NCBI RefSeq assembly: GCF_008973755.1
Contig: NZ_WBOM01000005.1
Location: forward strand, 62,001-126,000
Source of the DNA: Nitrincola alkalilacustris
GTDB lineage: Bacteria > Pseudomonadota > Gammaproteobacteria > Pseudomonadales > Balneatricaceae
Direction: 5' to 3'
Length of the DNA stretch: 64,000 bases
Shown: positions 55,901 through 64,000 of the stretch, piece by piece
Layout: the number at the start of each line of letters is the position of its first letter
Position numbering within the stretch: position 1 is the first letter of the stretch
Position numbers and translations under genes: made by a program
Notes under the pieces: generated by a model
Told to the model about the DNA's origin: nothing
Seen by the model: the letters and a program-made list of their open reading frames with translations, nothing else
The model's database searches: none

Positions 55901-56741
55901 CATCCTCTTTCTTACGCCGGAAGCTGTTACCATTCAGGTGCGGGCGCAGCTCATGCAACAGCGCATTCAGATCAGCCTGATGAATCTGCCAGAGTGCTCT
56001 TGCCTGCTGTTCAATTCGTGCCTTTTCTATTGCTTTGGCGGCATATTCGCCGATGATGCCCTGAATATTAGTATCGGATGCCAGGGGCTGGCCGGCATAA
56101 GTGAGCTGACTTTCTGCGCGGCGGAGCAGCGGCTGAACCGCCCTCAACAGCGCCTCTGGTGTGGCAAACTCTCCCAGAATCAGGCTGGCCGCCGCCGTGC
56201 CCAGCGGGTAGAAGTGGATACGCCAGTAGTCGCGGATCAACTCCCCCAGCAACTCCGACTGATCGGTGATCAGGTTCTGCGAAAAGAGACTGCCGCTGTC
56301 AAACGCATGTTCACGCAGCATGCGGTAACACCAGCTGTGGATGGTCGAGATGGCCGACTCATCCATCGACTGTGCCGCCAGTTGCAGCAGGCGTGAGCAG
56401 GTCAGCCATTGCTCAGGTGGGTAATCGGCGCGGATCTGATGCAGCGGGTCTTGCGGGTTGTTCACGGCTGTTGTCGGATCATCCATAAAACAGGCCGCAG
56501 CTTCGACCAGACGCTGGCGGATACGATCCTTCAGCTCCTGTGTCGCGGCATCGGTAAAGGTGACCACCAGAATATCGGCAGGGCTCAGCGCACGAGCAAA
56601 CGCCTGCTCCGCGCCATGTTGCAGAATCAGGCGCGTATAGAGCAGAGCGATGGTGAAGGTCTTACCGGTACCGGCGCTGGCTTCAATCAGGCTGCTGCCA
56701 CGCAGTGGAAAGGTGGGGATATGCAGATCCAGGCCGCTCAT
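52989..56741 (-). CDS. recB: Exodeoxyribonuclease V subunit beta (RecB helicase-nuclease)
   Basis: 3'-5' helicase and sole nuclease of RecBCD (1250 aa). Superfamily 1 motifs: EASAGTGKTFTIALLYTRLIL (Walker A), MIDEFQDTDPLQYRIF (DExx), GDPKQAIYSFRGAD, VTIHKSKGLEYP and LLYVALTRARHAL. The C-terminal nuclease has GFIDLVFEHQGRYYVADWKSN with the catalytic aspartates and lysine. Its ATG overlaps the recC stop by four bases. Residues about 567-587 derive from a 15-bp tandem repeat. Downstream, where recD would be expected, lies the REP array. Confidence 0.96.
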   Translation of the reverse strand: MSGLDLHIPTFPLRGSSLIEASAGTGKTFTIALLYTRLILQHGAEQAFARALSPADILVVTFTDAATQELKDRIRQRLVEAAACFMDDPTTAVNNPQDPLHQIRADYPPEQWLTCSRLLQLAAQSMDESAISTIHSWCYRMLREHAFDSGSLFSQNLITDQSELLGELIRDYWRIHFYPLGTAAASLILGEFATPEALLRAVQPLLRRAESQLTYAGQPLASDTNIQGIIGEYAAKAIEKARIEQQARALWQIHQADLNALLHELRPHLNGNSFRRKKEDDDFNQLLDDLASWSEGASAPNELKRLAQGAIPLSGGKKAPPQPQHPALAAIGELVSLDTGDEESTVPSLRAHLLSHASRWMQQRLKTALLERAELGFDDLLQQLDKALGSEQGEHLAATLRRQYPVAMIDEFQDTDPLQYRIFNRIYRVEQNQQDTALIMIGDPKQAIYSFRGADIHTYLQARTATEGRHFNLKTNYRSTQAVVEAVNTLFRHAEAFPEGAFHFREEDDNPVPFIEVDAKGRDEQLLLDNKPAQALTWWMLTDDDNPAVASTQFRKRMAQSCASQLVEWLNQARTDEEGLSQEGLCQAGFLKEGRHTPLKPADIAILVRGRGEADAIRKALSERGLASVYLSDRESVFSTQEAQDILIWLRACAEPADDRKLRAALATSSLDLPLSRLDQLNRDELTWESETEHFRTFSRLWYSQGVLPMLRRLMQVYELPQRLLIRADGERRLTNLLHLAEWLQQASVQQEGEQGLIRHLAEQLEETSEEQILRLESDADLIKVVTIHKSKGLEYPLVMLPFISSWREVDGKTSEVTIQEPGYQRLEIAGNKKAASAWQTADRDRQAEDMRLLYVALTRARHALWLGVAPLRVGNSKNCDLHKSAIGYLLQGRNRIDADLLNSTLEQLCQQSEHIQLQPAPEPSAQRFTPPALEALQPALIAERSPREFWWIASYSALKTGVQLDSEPTDAAVPDEPENAIQATQDEEHEVSKADRASSQPADNDQQLHRFHRGPNPGTFLHGLLEWAVAEGFEQATLNDEARREMLARRCQIRGWEAWIDPLDRWLKHFISTEFRLESGDQLVTFRLTDLTECQAEMEFMFASHQVTTQALDSLCRQHLLPGHARPALLPNTINGMLKGFIDLVFEHQGRYYVADWKSNHLGPDDQAYTREAIHNAVLEKRYDVQYALYLLALHRLLKTRLRDYDYERDMGGALYFFLRGSNAPSQGLLFDKPPAEFISAIDQLFRIN
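54981..55040 (-). repeat. In-frame 15-bp tandem repeat in recB
   Basis: Four imperfect units starting at 54981, 54996, 55011 and 55026 (for example CTGACTCAGCCCTTC) encode pentapeptides such as EGLSQ and EGLCQ in the RecB helicase region. Three of four units share CAGCCCTTC-like endings. Confidence 0.7.
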
Positions 56742-59700
56742 GCGTTATCCTCCGCCACTGTCTGTTTGCCGCACTGCTGGATCATCGGCTCATAAAGTGC
56801 TCGACTCAATTCATCAAAACGACTGCCTGGAACTCGTGCTTCTGAAACAAGAGCGTCTGAAATCAGGGTGCCTGAAACACGTGTGTCTGAAACAAGTGCA
56901 TCGAAATCGGGCCAGAGCCTAGCCAGCGCAGGACTGCTGCCCACTTCTCCCTGATGCTGATAGCCGCCTTCGTATGTCTGGCGTGCCTCTTTTTCCCGGT
57001 CGCCGCTGTCGGTCAGCCAGACGCAGGCGGTTTTACAGGCGATCGGCAGGGGTTCAGTCATATTGTGTAACCAGTGCTCCATCAGTCTTGTCAGCAGTGC
57101 TTTTGCGTCATCTTCTGCCAGTGGTGGCAGTTGCAGATCCGTGTTCGGGCCGAGAATACGGGTGTGAGTCGGGCCGTTCAACTGAGCGGCCAGATGCAGG
57201 GGCCAATGGCGCACCAGATTGTGCCATTTCCAGGTTTTGCCCTCATGGATATTGCTGGTCTGCAGTACCAGTCGCATCCGCTCACCGGCAGCATTGCAGC
57301 GGATATCAGACAGATAATCATGCAGCGTCAGAGTTGGGGTCGTCAGTTCTACTGCCTCAGGTGGCTGTTTGTGCCAGAGCGACAGCAGCGACTGATATTG
57401 CAGCAGTGGCTGAGCCAAGGGGGCGACCAACTGTTCGGCAATGCAGGGGCCAAAGGGGGGCAGGGGGAGCTCGCCTCTCGCCTGCTGCCGGGCCACCTGT
57501 GACGACAGGGCTTCGGCCGGGTCCAGCGTGATGCCCTTATCCATTGCCTGACGCAGTTGTCCGAGCAGTTGATCCTGATGCTGCCAACGGCTCAGACCAT
57601 CAACATTAAAGGGCTCCTGATCCTCACCCGTCACATCGCTCTGATCAAACTGCACACTGAGCCTTTCTTTGAAAAACTGACTGGCGGGATCACGCAGCAG
57701 CGCACCGAGCTGCATCAGCGTCAGAATCTGTTCAGGCTGCTGCTCGGAAAGATGCTCGGACAAATAGGGGGAAAGAGGCGCGTCAGCATACCAGTCCTGA
57801 TCGCGTGTTTCATGAATGCTCTGCCACTCGCGGGCATAGGTGCTGAATCCAGATCCTGCGGTGAAGTAACGGCGACTGAACGGCTGCAGCGGGTATTCAC
57901 GTGTCAGCGCTGCCAGCTGTTCCTTGCCATGAATATCCGCCAGATAGTCACGCAACTGACCGACCAGCACCGAGGGTGGGCGCTCGGTATTGTCGCGGAT
58001 ACTGCGCCCTATCCAGCTGATATAGAGCTGATCACGGGCAGACAGCAGAGCTTCCATGAACAGATAACGGTCATCTTCGCGTCGGGAGCGATCACCGGGG
58101 CGATAATCATGCCGCATCAGATCAAAATCGACAGCGGGTACCTGACGTGGATAGTCGCTCTCGTTCATGCCAAGCAGGCAGATATGTCGGAAGGGGATCG
58201 CCCGCATCGGCATCAAGGTGGCGAAGTTAACGGCGCCGGCCATGAAGCGCTGGCTCAGGTCGCTCTGATCGATCTGGCCCAACAGCACCTCACGCACGAT
58301 ACCCAGTGGCAGTGGCTGATCGAAATCGGCGGCTTCACACTCCTCCAACCAGTTTTGCAGGCTCAGCTCTATCCGGGTCAGCAGCAGTTCATCACGGCTG
58401 TCGGTGGCGCTGAAAAAACGCTGGCAGAGCTGGCGCAGGCAGGCGACCCAGTCTTGTGGCGTCATCTGCTCCTGCAGGCGCTGCCAGTACTCCTCCAGGG
58501 CATTGAGCAGGCGTACGAGTGAACCCGCCAGTGCTGCATCCAGCCCACCGATCTCGGCATAGGGCTCGATCGCTTGCCAGGCATCCCCCTGACCCACGGC
58601 ATAGCCCAGCAACATTCGCTTCAGGCCGAACTGCCAGGTGTTCTGTTCACTGCCGGGCGGCAGATCAAACTGTTCGCGCTGGCGGGCATGCAGTCCCCAG
58701 CGGATATTTGCGCCCTCCACCCAGCGGTGCAGCAGGGGTTTATCCTCTTCACGGATACTGAAGGTTTCACGCACGGCCGGCACTTCGAGCAGATCCAGCA
58801 ACTCACTGACGCTGAAACGTGAGCGTGGCAGATTCAACAGCATCTCCAGCGCGATCAGCAATGGTGCCTGCTGGCGCTGTCCCTGATCCGACAGGGTGAA
58901 GGGGATAAAACGCGGATCAGTCTGATCGATCTGGGCAAACACGGCGCGGATATGCGGTGCATAGAGGTTGATATCGGGCACCATCACCAGCACATCACGC
59001 GGGCGGAGATCCGGCTGTGCGGCAAAGGCAGTCAGCAGATGGTCCTGCAGTATCTCCACTTCGCGTTGAGCACTGTGCGTGATATGAAAACTCAGGCTGC
59101 GATCCTGCTGTGGATCGGGTGTTCTGCCCAGTGATTTGATCTCGGTTGGGTTGCGCAGATTCAGAATATCGCTCTGTAACTGGGCCAGCAGGCTTGTGGT
59201 GCTTGGTTCTTCAAACAGGTCGATACTGAGCTGATTGCCCTGGAACAGGGGCTCATACTGATGGCGTTGATCATGTTCATCCAGCAGGCGGATATAGTCG
59301 CGCCCCTGTTTACCCCAGGAAGCGAGCAGGGGGTGTGCATGCAGGTGCAGGTCATCATCGGTCAGCTCACCACTCCACTTGCTGGTGTGGCGTGCAAACG
59401 CTTGTTTGAACAGATGCCGATCCTCGACGATATCGCCCCAGTAGTGCTGGCAGGGGTTATGCACACAGAGCAACACCTGCGAGCAGTTGGCGACAGCGCT
59501 GAGCACCTCGACCGCCTGCTGCGGCAGGGAGGATATACCGAACACCACAACCCGTCGTGGCAAAGTGGCAGGGCGAGTCTCGGGTGTCAGCGCTTTGGCG
59601 GCACTCAGAAAACGTTGATGCACCTGAGCACGGCTGGTGTCATTCTGATCCTCTGGCATCTGTGCGATGATCCGGCGCCAGAGTGCGGCCTGCCACACCT

Positions 59701-60244
59701 GCTCGCTTGAGGCCATGCCACCCTCGGTAAACATAGAGTCATCTCCAGCCGCCCAGGCATCAAGCCAGTCAGCGCGGTAAACCTGATACTGATCGAACAG
59801 GTCTGCCAGGCGCTGTGCCAGTTGAAACTGTTTACGCAGATCCTGATCATCACGCAGAAATCGTTGCAGGGGTGCAAACACCGGATCATCCAGCAGATCC
59901 GGTAGCATGCGCAACAAGCGCCAGGTCAGCAGATGCTTATCATAAGGGGAGGAGTCGGGCAGATCGCCCAGCACGGCGCGGTAGGCCTGCCAGATATAAC
60001 GCGCGGGCAGGCTGATATTCAGAGCGGCGGCAATACCGCAACCACCGCCATTGGCGGCATCTTCATCTTCAGCCAGAGCGAGCTTCAGCCACTGGGCGAT
60101 ACCATTGCTCTGCACCAGTATCGTTTCATTCTCCAGCGGCTTCAGCGGATAGCGACGCAGCCACTGCACAGCCAGTTCGCGCAGTGCTTCAAGACGATTG
60201 CCCTGAATCACCATAAATCCATTTTCGATCTGACTGTCCATCAC
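56738..60244 (-). CDS. recC: Exodeoxyribonuclease V subunit gamma (RecC)
   Basis: Chi-recognising and scaffolding subunit of RecBCD (1168 aa), a degenerate helicase fold. Family blocks are the N-terminal ETILVQSNGIAQWLKLALAE, GLWQ-like PLRVVVFGISSLP region, and VPDINLYAPHIRAVFA. Walker motifs are degenerate, as expected. The start is 60244, or the ATG at 60214. It overlaps recB by four bases. Near the C-terminus (about residues 1114-1139) lies a low-complexity VS/LIS pentapeptide run from a 15-bp repeat. Confidence 0.94.
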   Translation of the reverse strand: MMDSQIENGFMVIQGNRLEALRELAVQWLRRYPLKPLENETILVQSNGIAQWLKLALAEDEDAANGGGCGIAAALNISLPARYIWQAYRAVLGDLPDSSPYDKHLLTWRLLRMLPDLLDDPVFAPLQRFLRDDQDLRKQFQLAQRLADLFDQYQVYRADWLDAWAAGDDSMFTEGGMASSEQVWQAALWRRIIAQMPEDQNDTSRAQVHQRFLSAAKALTPETRPATLPRRVVVFGISSLPQQAVEVLSAVANCSQVLLCVHNPCQHYWGDIVEDRHLFKQAFARHTSKWSGELTDDDLHLHAHPLLASWGKQGRDYIRLLDEHDQRHQYEPLFQGNQLSIDLFEEPSTTSLLAQLQSDILNLRNPTEIKSLGRTPDPQQDRSLSFHITHSAQREVEILQDHLLTAFAAQPDLRPRDVLVMVPDINLYAPHIRAVFAQIDQTDPRFIPFTLSDQGQRQQAPLLIALEMLLNLPRSRFSVSELLDLLEVPAVRETFSIREEDKPLLHRWVEGANIRWGLHARQREQFDLPPGSEQNTWQFGLKRMLLGYAVGQGDAWQAIEPYAEIGGLDAALAGSLVRLLNALEEYWQRLQEQMTPQDWVACLRQLCQRFFSATDSRDELLLTRIELSLQNWLEECEAADFDQPLPLGIVREVLLGQIDQSDLSQRFMAGAVNFATLMPMRAIPFRHICLLGMNESDYPRQVPAVDFDLMRHDYRPGDRSRREDDRYLFMEALLSARDQLYISWIGRSIRDNTERPPSVLVGQLRDYLADIHGKEQLAALTREYPLQPFSRRYFTAGSGFSTYAREWQSIHETRDQDWYADAPLSPYLSEHLSEQQPEQILTLMQLGALLRDPASQFFKERLSVQFDQSDVTGEDQEPFNVDGLSRWQHQDQLLGQLRQAMDKGITLDPAEALSSQVARQQARGELPLPPFGPCIAEQLVAPLAQPLLQYQSLLSLWHKQPPEAVELTTPTLTLHDYLSDIRCNAAGERMRLVLQTSNIHEGKTWKWHNLVRHWPLHLAAQLNGPTHTRILGPNTDLQLPPLAEDDAKALLTRLMEHWLHNMTEPLPIACKTACVWLTDSGDREKEARQTYEGGYQHQGEVGSSPALARLWPDFDALVSDTRVSGTLISDALVSEARVPGSRFDELSRALYEPMIQQCGKQTVAEDNA
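56827..56901 (-). repeat. In-frame 15-bp tandem repeat in recC
   Basis: Five units of CTGAAACAAGAGCGT type (starts 56827, 56842, 56857, 56872, 56887) encode pentapeptides DALVS, DTRVS, GTLIS, DALVS and EARVP. The array sits in the C-terminal part of RecC and keeps the reading frame. Confidence 0.85.
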
Positions 60245-60288
60245 GGCCCTCTTGTCTCAATAAAACGGCAGGTTTTACGATGAACCCA

Positions 60289-60633
60289 TCAGCCATAAAG
60301 CCAGGAATCAGGATGCTTGACCGCTTCGCGCTTCTGCAGGCGTATCAACCCCATCACGCAACGAAAAATAAACCAGAACATGGTGATCATCAAAATCAGG
60401 TAGCCTACCAGCAGCCACATGGTGGCAAAGCCGATGATAGACAGTACCAGCCCCACCCAGAAGGTACGTATCAGGTATTGATAGTGGCTTTTCATCCACA
60501 CGGGGGCCGTCTTCTGCTGCATATAGGCCACCACCAGGCCAATAATGACCGTCACACCGACAAACAGGCCGGTGAGATAGAGCACATATACAATCAGCGG
60601 TACGGTGATATCGTCTTGCTGTTTTATTTCCAT
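60289..60633 (-). CDS. DUF4870-like small membrane protein
   Basis: A 114-residue protein with three hydrophobic segments (about 10-32, 55-75, 78-98) resembling the DUF4870 family (VYVLYLTGLFVGVTVIIGLVVAYM, HYQYLIRTFW). It lies 44 bases upstream of recC on the same strand and may be co-transcribed with it. Function unknown. Confidence 0.75.
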   Translation of the reverse strand: MEIKQQDDITVPLIVYVLYLTGLFVGVTVIIGLVVAYMQQKTAPVWMKSHYQYLIRTFWVGLVLSIIGFATMWLLVGYLILMITMFWFIFRCVMGLIRLQKREAVKHPDSWLYG

Positions 60634-60681
60634 TGGTACCTTTCCTCGATCAGATTCAGTGCTTTTCAGATCAGAGCTGTG

Positions 60682-61623
60682 TCAGTTGGGTGTTGGCCCC
60701 ACCATGACACGGCGATGATGCAACATCTGCCAAGTCAGGTGGGCCAGCAGGGCAGTGAGTATGATACCACCCCCGATCAGCGTTGAGACGCCCGGTATCT
60801 CATTCAGGAACAACCACACCCAGAGTGGCCCGAGCATCGGTTCGGCAGTACCGATCAATGCCGCAACCGGAGAGGGTAACAGACGGGCGCCGGTCACGAA
60901 CAGCGCCAATCCCAGCCCAAGATTCAGCGCCCCGAACGCAAACAGAATACCCATATCCAGTGTGCTGGTGGCAAAGCCCGAAGTCATCAGCGCTGCCAAT
61001 ACTGCCGCTATCACTGTGCCGAGACACACGGCTGGCGCCATGCGTACATGCGAATAACGGCGTGTGATCACCGTGGCTATGGCAAAGCAGAAGGCGATCA
61101 CAAGCGCGAGTGAGTCCCCGATGGGCGATACCTTGCCGGTAAAGGACTCAGACACCATCACCCCCACACCCAGAATAACCACGGCGATCGCCAGCCAGGT
61201 TGGGCCGCTGACTCTTTCGCGAAAAAGGATCCAGGCGATCAATGCCGCAATCAATGGCACACCTGCCTGAATCAGCAGAATGTTGGCGACGGTGGTATGG
61301 TTCAGTGCCACCACAAAGGAAGTGGACGCTGTTGCAAAGCAGAGACCGACACCAATCCCCGGCCATCCCATAGAGCGGAACATGACCAGTGTTTCACGCA
61401 GGCCATTGCGCAGCAGCATGAAGCTGATCAGAAACAAGCCCGCCCAGACAGAGCGCCAGAACACCACAGTCCAGCTATCCTCAACATTCAGCAGGCGCCC
61501 GAAGGTGCCGCCGAAACTCCAGACAAAGGCTGCACCGAACACCAGCAGGATACCGAGTCGCAGTTCAGAAGTTATCCCCGTTTGCTGAGCCGGTAAGCCG
61601 GGAATGGGGGGGCTGTTGCTCAT
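60682..61623 (-). CDS. EamA-family (DMT) exporter
   Basis: A 313-residue inner-membrane protein with ten hydrophobic segments in two EamA repeats (first: AAFVWSFGGTFGRLL, second half with VITRRYSHVRMAPAVCLGTVIAA). These proteins export amino acids or metabolites; the substrate cannot be told. The frame runs back to 61794, but that extension is hydrophilic and unlike the family; the ATG at 61623 gives a normal N-terminus. Confidence 0.85.
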   Translation of the reverse strand: MSNSPPIPGLPAQQTGITSELRLGILLVFGAAFVWSFGGTFGRLLNVEDSWTVVFWRSVWAGLFLISFMLLRNGLRETLVMFRSMGWPGIGVGLCFATASTSFVVALNHTTVANILLIQAGVPLIAALIAWILFRERVSGPTWLAIAVVILGVGVMVSESFTGKVSPIGDSLALVIAFCFAIATVITRRYSHVRMAPAVCLGTVIAAVLAALMTSGFATSTLDMGILFAFGALNLGLGLALFVTGARLLPSPVAALIGTAEPMLGPLWVWLFLNEIPGVSTLIGGGIILTALLAHLTWQMLHHRRVMVGPTPN

Positions 61624-61929
61624 GAGTTTGACCACTGATAAACATAGATGGGGATCACCGTACCCTGCAAGGGTGCAGCGGGAGATGAAAGGGTATACAT
61701 GAGTGATTCCTGATGTGAAATTTGATTGGTCAAGTCTACTCAATACAGGGCTAAATCCAAGCCTTATTTCAGAGCATGGAACTAACACCAACATTTTTAA
61801 TTGGTATCACATGCGCTGCATGGTTAGAATTATTGCAGAGCTGGTCAAGCGCCCGTGATAGCTGGCTGGAGCAGTGATCACATGGCTCATGTTTGGACAT
61901 AGCAAGAGCACTGAAGAAGAGATAATACG
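61624..61929. other. Gene-free divergent promoter region
   Basis: About 300 bases between the EamA gene (minus) and the unknown ORF (plus). It is AT-rich in the middle, with a weak inverted repeat ACCAA/TTGGT near 61790. I see no convincing promoter, riboswitch or small RNA. Confidence 0.4.
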
Positions 61930-62271
61930 ATGAGCCCTAAGTTACCGCTGCCGGAAAACAAGCAGATGACGGCTCTGTGCCGTGTAGAGCCTGGTTGCCT
62001 GGGGCCGGATGGTGCCGATCATGTTGAGGGTTTCTGTCTGTTTGCCCAACAGGAACTCGCTTCCTTTGAATCCGGCTTGATCAACTGGCGCTGTGTGCCA
62101 CGTTCAGATAAAAGCCTGGATGAGATGCAATACTCCGTGCAGAACAAGATTTTGACCCATGAGCAAGCTGCGCGCTATCTCGCTGTATTTGAGCGTGAAA
62201 TCGATGATGTGGAAGATTTTTTTCATACTATACTGGTACGGCTGATCAACCAGTATCTGGGGCGCCACTGA
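61930..62271 (+). CDS. Conserved hypothetical protein with N-terminal cysteines
   Basis: A 113-residue soluble protein not recognised as any named family. The N-terminal third holds three cysteines (ALCRVEPGCLGPDGADH then EGFCLFAQ), possibly a metal site. The C-terminal half is predicted helical with a regular acidic pattern (REIDDVEDFFHTILVRLINQY). It stands alone between an exporter and a dehydrogenase. The frame is well formed and starts with ATG, so it is probably a real gene. Confidence 0.65.
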   Translation: MSPKLPLPENKQMTALCRVEPGCLGPDGADHVEGFCLFAQQELASFESGLINWRCVPRSDKSLDEMQYSVQNKILTHEQAARYLAVFEREIDDVEDFFHTILVRLINQYLGRH

Positions 62272-62378
62272 TTGCAAGCCGTTGCATCGCGAAGGCTGTC
62301 ATGGCCCACACAGTGTAACGGCTATCCAGAGCATGGCATGGGTCAGGCAAACTCGAAACAGTCATCAAGGAGGGTTTC

Positions 62379-63686
62379 ATGGCCTGCTGTCATCATTATG
62401 CTCATACCGAAGGCGGCGATGCTGTCTTCTCGGTTGATATCTCTGCAATAACCTTTGGTCCTGGAGCGCTTGCTGAAGCCGGAGACCATGCGCGTCAGCT
62501 TGGGCTGAAGCGTATCGCTTTGTTCACAGATCAGCGTCTGGCACAGCTTGAACATGTCGGGATAGTGCATCGTTCGCTGCTGGCTGCAGGGCTGGATGTG
62601 GTGATCTATGATGAAGTGGCGGTGGAGCCTTCTGATGCCTCCTTCCTGAAGGCTGCACAGTTTGCCCGTGAAGGGCAGTTTGATGGTTATCTCTCGATTG
62701 GTGGTGGTTCTGTCATCGATACGGCCAAGGCAGCCAACCTCTATGCGACCTATCCGGCTGAACTGGCTGCTTATGTTAATGCCCCGCTAGGCGAAGGGAG
62801 GCCTGTGCCAGGTCCGCTCAAACCGCATATCGCTTGTCCGACCACCAGTGGAACCGGGGCTGAGTGTACCGGCATCTCGGTTTTTGACTGGGTGGAGAAG
62901 GGCGTTAAAACCGGTATTGCATCACGCTATCTACGCCCAACTCTTGCGCTGATCGATCCCACGACCACCTATACACTTCCTCGTGCAGTTGTCGCGGCAT
63001 CAGGTTTTGATGTGCTGTCGCATGCGTTGGAAAGCTACACAGCACTGCCGCACACAAAGCGTGCCAGAGCTGATCGCCCGACTTTGCGGCCGATGAGTCA
63101 GGGCGCTAACCCCTGGAGCGATTTCGGTTGTGAAAAGGCGCTGCAATTGACGGGGCAGTATCTGAAGCGTGCAGTCATGGATGCCAGTGATCATGAAGCG
63201 CGTGATGGCATGATGTGGGCTGCGACGCTGGCTGGAATTGCCTTCGGTAATGCTGGTGTGCATCTTCCACATGGCATGTCTTACGCAGTAGCGGGTGGTG
63301 TGCGTGATTTTCGAGCGCCAGGTTATCCCCAGGATGAACCGATGGTACCGCATGGGATGTCGGTGATCGTCAATGCGCCGGCCGTGTTTCGTTTTACTGC
63401 TGATGCCTGTCCTGAACGACATCTGCATGCAGCCGGGTGGCTGGGGGCTGATATTCAGGGTGCAGCGTTGGACGATGCCGGTGAGCGTGTTGCGAGCCGG
63501 CTGATTGAACTGATGCAGTTCTGTGAGATTCCCAATGGAGTGGGTGGTGTCGGTTATCACGAAGGTGATATCGACACCCTCGCTGCCGGTGCCTGGGCAC
63601 AGCAGCGCTTGATCAAGAATGCACCCAAGGCAGTGGAAGAGCAGCACCTGGCACAGCTGTTTGCAGGCGCGATGCGTTACTGGTAA
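62379..63686 (+). CDS. Hydroxyacid-oxoacid transhydrogenase (iron-containing ADH family)
   Basis: A 435-residue type III alcohol dehydrogenase closest by eye to hydroxyacid-oxoacid transhydrogenase (ADHFE1). That enzyme oxidises 4-hydroxybutyrate using 2-oxoglutarate and forms D-2-hydroxyglutarate. The NAD motif is [13 protein letters not shown]. Metal ligands lie in [12 protein letters not shown] and [12 protein letters not shown], with another histidine in VPHGMSV. The N-terminal CCHHY and the [19 protein letters not shown] insertion are typical of the subgroup. AAGGAGG precedes the ATG. A true 4-hydroxybutyrate role is inferred. Confidence 0.82.
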   Translation: MACCHHYAHTEGGDAVFSVDISAITFGPGALAEAGDHARQLGLKRIALFTDQRLAQLEHVGIVHRSLLAAGLDVVIYDEVAVEPSDASFLKAAQFAREGQFDGYLSIGGGSVIDTAKAANLYATYPAELAAYVNAPLGEGRPVPGPLKPHIACPTTSGTGAECTGISVFDWVEKGVKTGIASRYLRPTLALIDPTTTYTLPRAVVAASGFDVLSHALESYTALPHTKRARADRPTLRPMSQGANPWSDFGCEKALQLTGQYLKRAVMDASDHEARDGMMWAATLAGIAFGNAGVHLPHGMSYAVAGGVRDFRAPGYPQDEPMVPHGMSVIVNAPAVFRFTADACPERHLHAAGWLGADIQGAALDDAGERVASRLIELMQFCEIPNGVGGVGYHEGDIDTLAAGAWAQQRLIKNAPKAVEEQHLAQLFAGAMRYW

Positions 63687-63739
63687 GAACGTCGCGCATG
63701 TGAATTGATCTGTGCCGAGTGGCTACTCTGCTGTTTGCC

Positions 63740-64000
63740 TCAGTAAGCTACAGCGAAGCGGCTGTTGGCGTGCTGAGGATTTTCCAGCTCATTCAGCATG
63801 GCGACGGCATAATCCTGCACGGAGATGCGGCTGTTGCCTTCGGCATCGATCAACAGTGTGTCGGTGCTGAGGCGGAACTGTGCGGTGCGCTCGCCCGGAA
63901 AAATCTCGGCAGCGGGTGACAGCATGGTCCAGGTCTGAGCTGTCTGAGCACGAAGCTGTTCCAGTGCAGTCCTGGCACCCTCGGCCGTTGGCTTATACAT
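63740..64000 (-). CDS. NAD(P)H-binding oxidoreductase, C-terminal part
   Basis: Eighty-six residues at the window edge; the rest lies beyond base 64000, so the ATG there need not be the start. WTMLSPAAEIFPGERT and SRISVQDYAVAMLNELENPQH match the C-terminus of YwnB-like atypical SDR proteins, which lack the usual catalytic tyrosine. Substrate unknown. Confidence 0.7.
   Translation of the reverse strand: MYKPTAEGARTALEQLRAQTAQTWTMLSPAAEIFPGERTAQFRLSTDTLLIDAEGNSRISVQDYAVAMLNELENPQHANSRFAVAY

Noticed and set aside
55167-56396. Plus-strand ORF (409 codons) opposite recB
   Set aside because: Antisense frame of recB with no family features or ribosome binding site.

Overview
The window looks like chromosome of a marine or aquatic heterotrophic gammaproteobacterium, probably near Oceanospirillales. 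The evidence is a full RecBCD, BioY/EcfT/EcfA biotin uptake, two TRAP transporter sets, LrgAB, YciA and CvfB, and proteins that read like Pseudomonas and E. coli relatives. No rRNA, tRNA, CRISPR array, insertion sequence or phage module was recognised. Coding density is high; the only clearly AT-rich, foreign-looking patch is about 9.1-9.6 kb.

Layout. 1-945: 3' part of a CcdA/DsbD-like membrane protein. 998-6106 (-): one operon for a TRAP transporter, a class III CoA-transferase and HMG-CoA lyase, which suggests uptake and cleavage of a branched dicarboxylate. 6283-8064 (+): YdfG-like hydroxyacid dehydrogenase and AcuI-like acryloyl-CoA reductase. 8.1-9.6 kb: metallopeptidase and a gene remnant. 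9.6-13.7 kb (-): a nuclease-helicase fusion and a FAN1-type nuclease. 13.8-17.0 kb (-): L-2-hydroxyglutarate oxidase and a biotin ECF transporter. 17.0-20.8 kb (-): hybrid kinase and diguanylate cyclase. 21.1-22.5 kb (+): CvfB and YciA. 22.5-25.9 kb (-): MCE (Mla/Pqi-like) lipid ABC transporter. 26.2-27.2 kb (-): LrgAB. 27.4-28.9 kb (+): HipBA. 29.0-32.8 kb (+): DUF2306-like protein, LytS-like kinase, beta-lactamase-fold hydrolase and LytTR regulator. 32.9-35.0 kb (-): recD. 35.1-52.9 kb: an 18-kb segment with mgtE, a complete 3-hydroxyanthranilate meta-cleavage cluster (nbaFC, LysR, nbaD, TRAP PQM, nbaEHJIG), a ferric-reductase/cytochrome b5-FMN pair, a LysR gene, ycaC and a small membrane protein. 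53.0-60.2 kb (-): recB and recC. 60.3-64.0 kb: small membrane protein, EamA exporter, an unknown protein, a hydroxyacid-oxoacid transhydrogenase and a partial Rossmann protein.

Most notable is that recD is separated from recCB by 18 kb. All three genes point the same way, and the separating block is bounded on both sides by near-identical palindromic repeats (35017-35093 and 52880-52976) that I found nowhere else here. The block carries a self-contained pathway from 3-hydroxyanthranilate to pyruvate and acetyl-CoA, with its own regulator and transporter. recB, recC and recD each also carry a short in-frame tandem repeat. Other points of interest are a cytochrome b5-FMN fusion coupled to a ferric-reductase-like flavoprotein, a serine hydrolase embedded in a LytS/LytR pair, a HipB operator overlapping its own start codon, and a hairpin that may cover the nbaD ribosome binding site.
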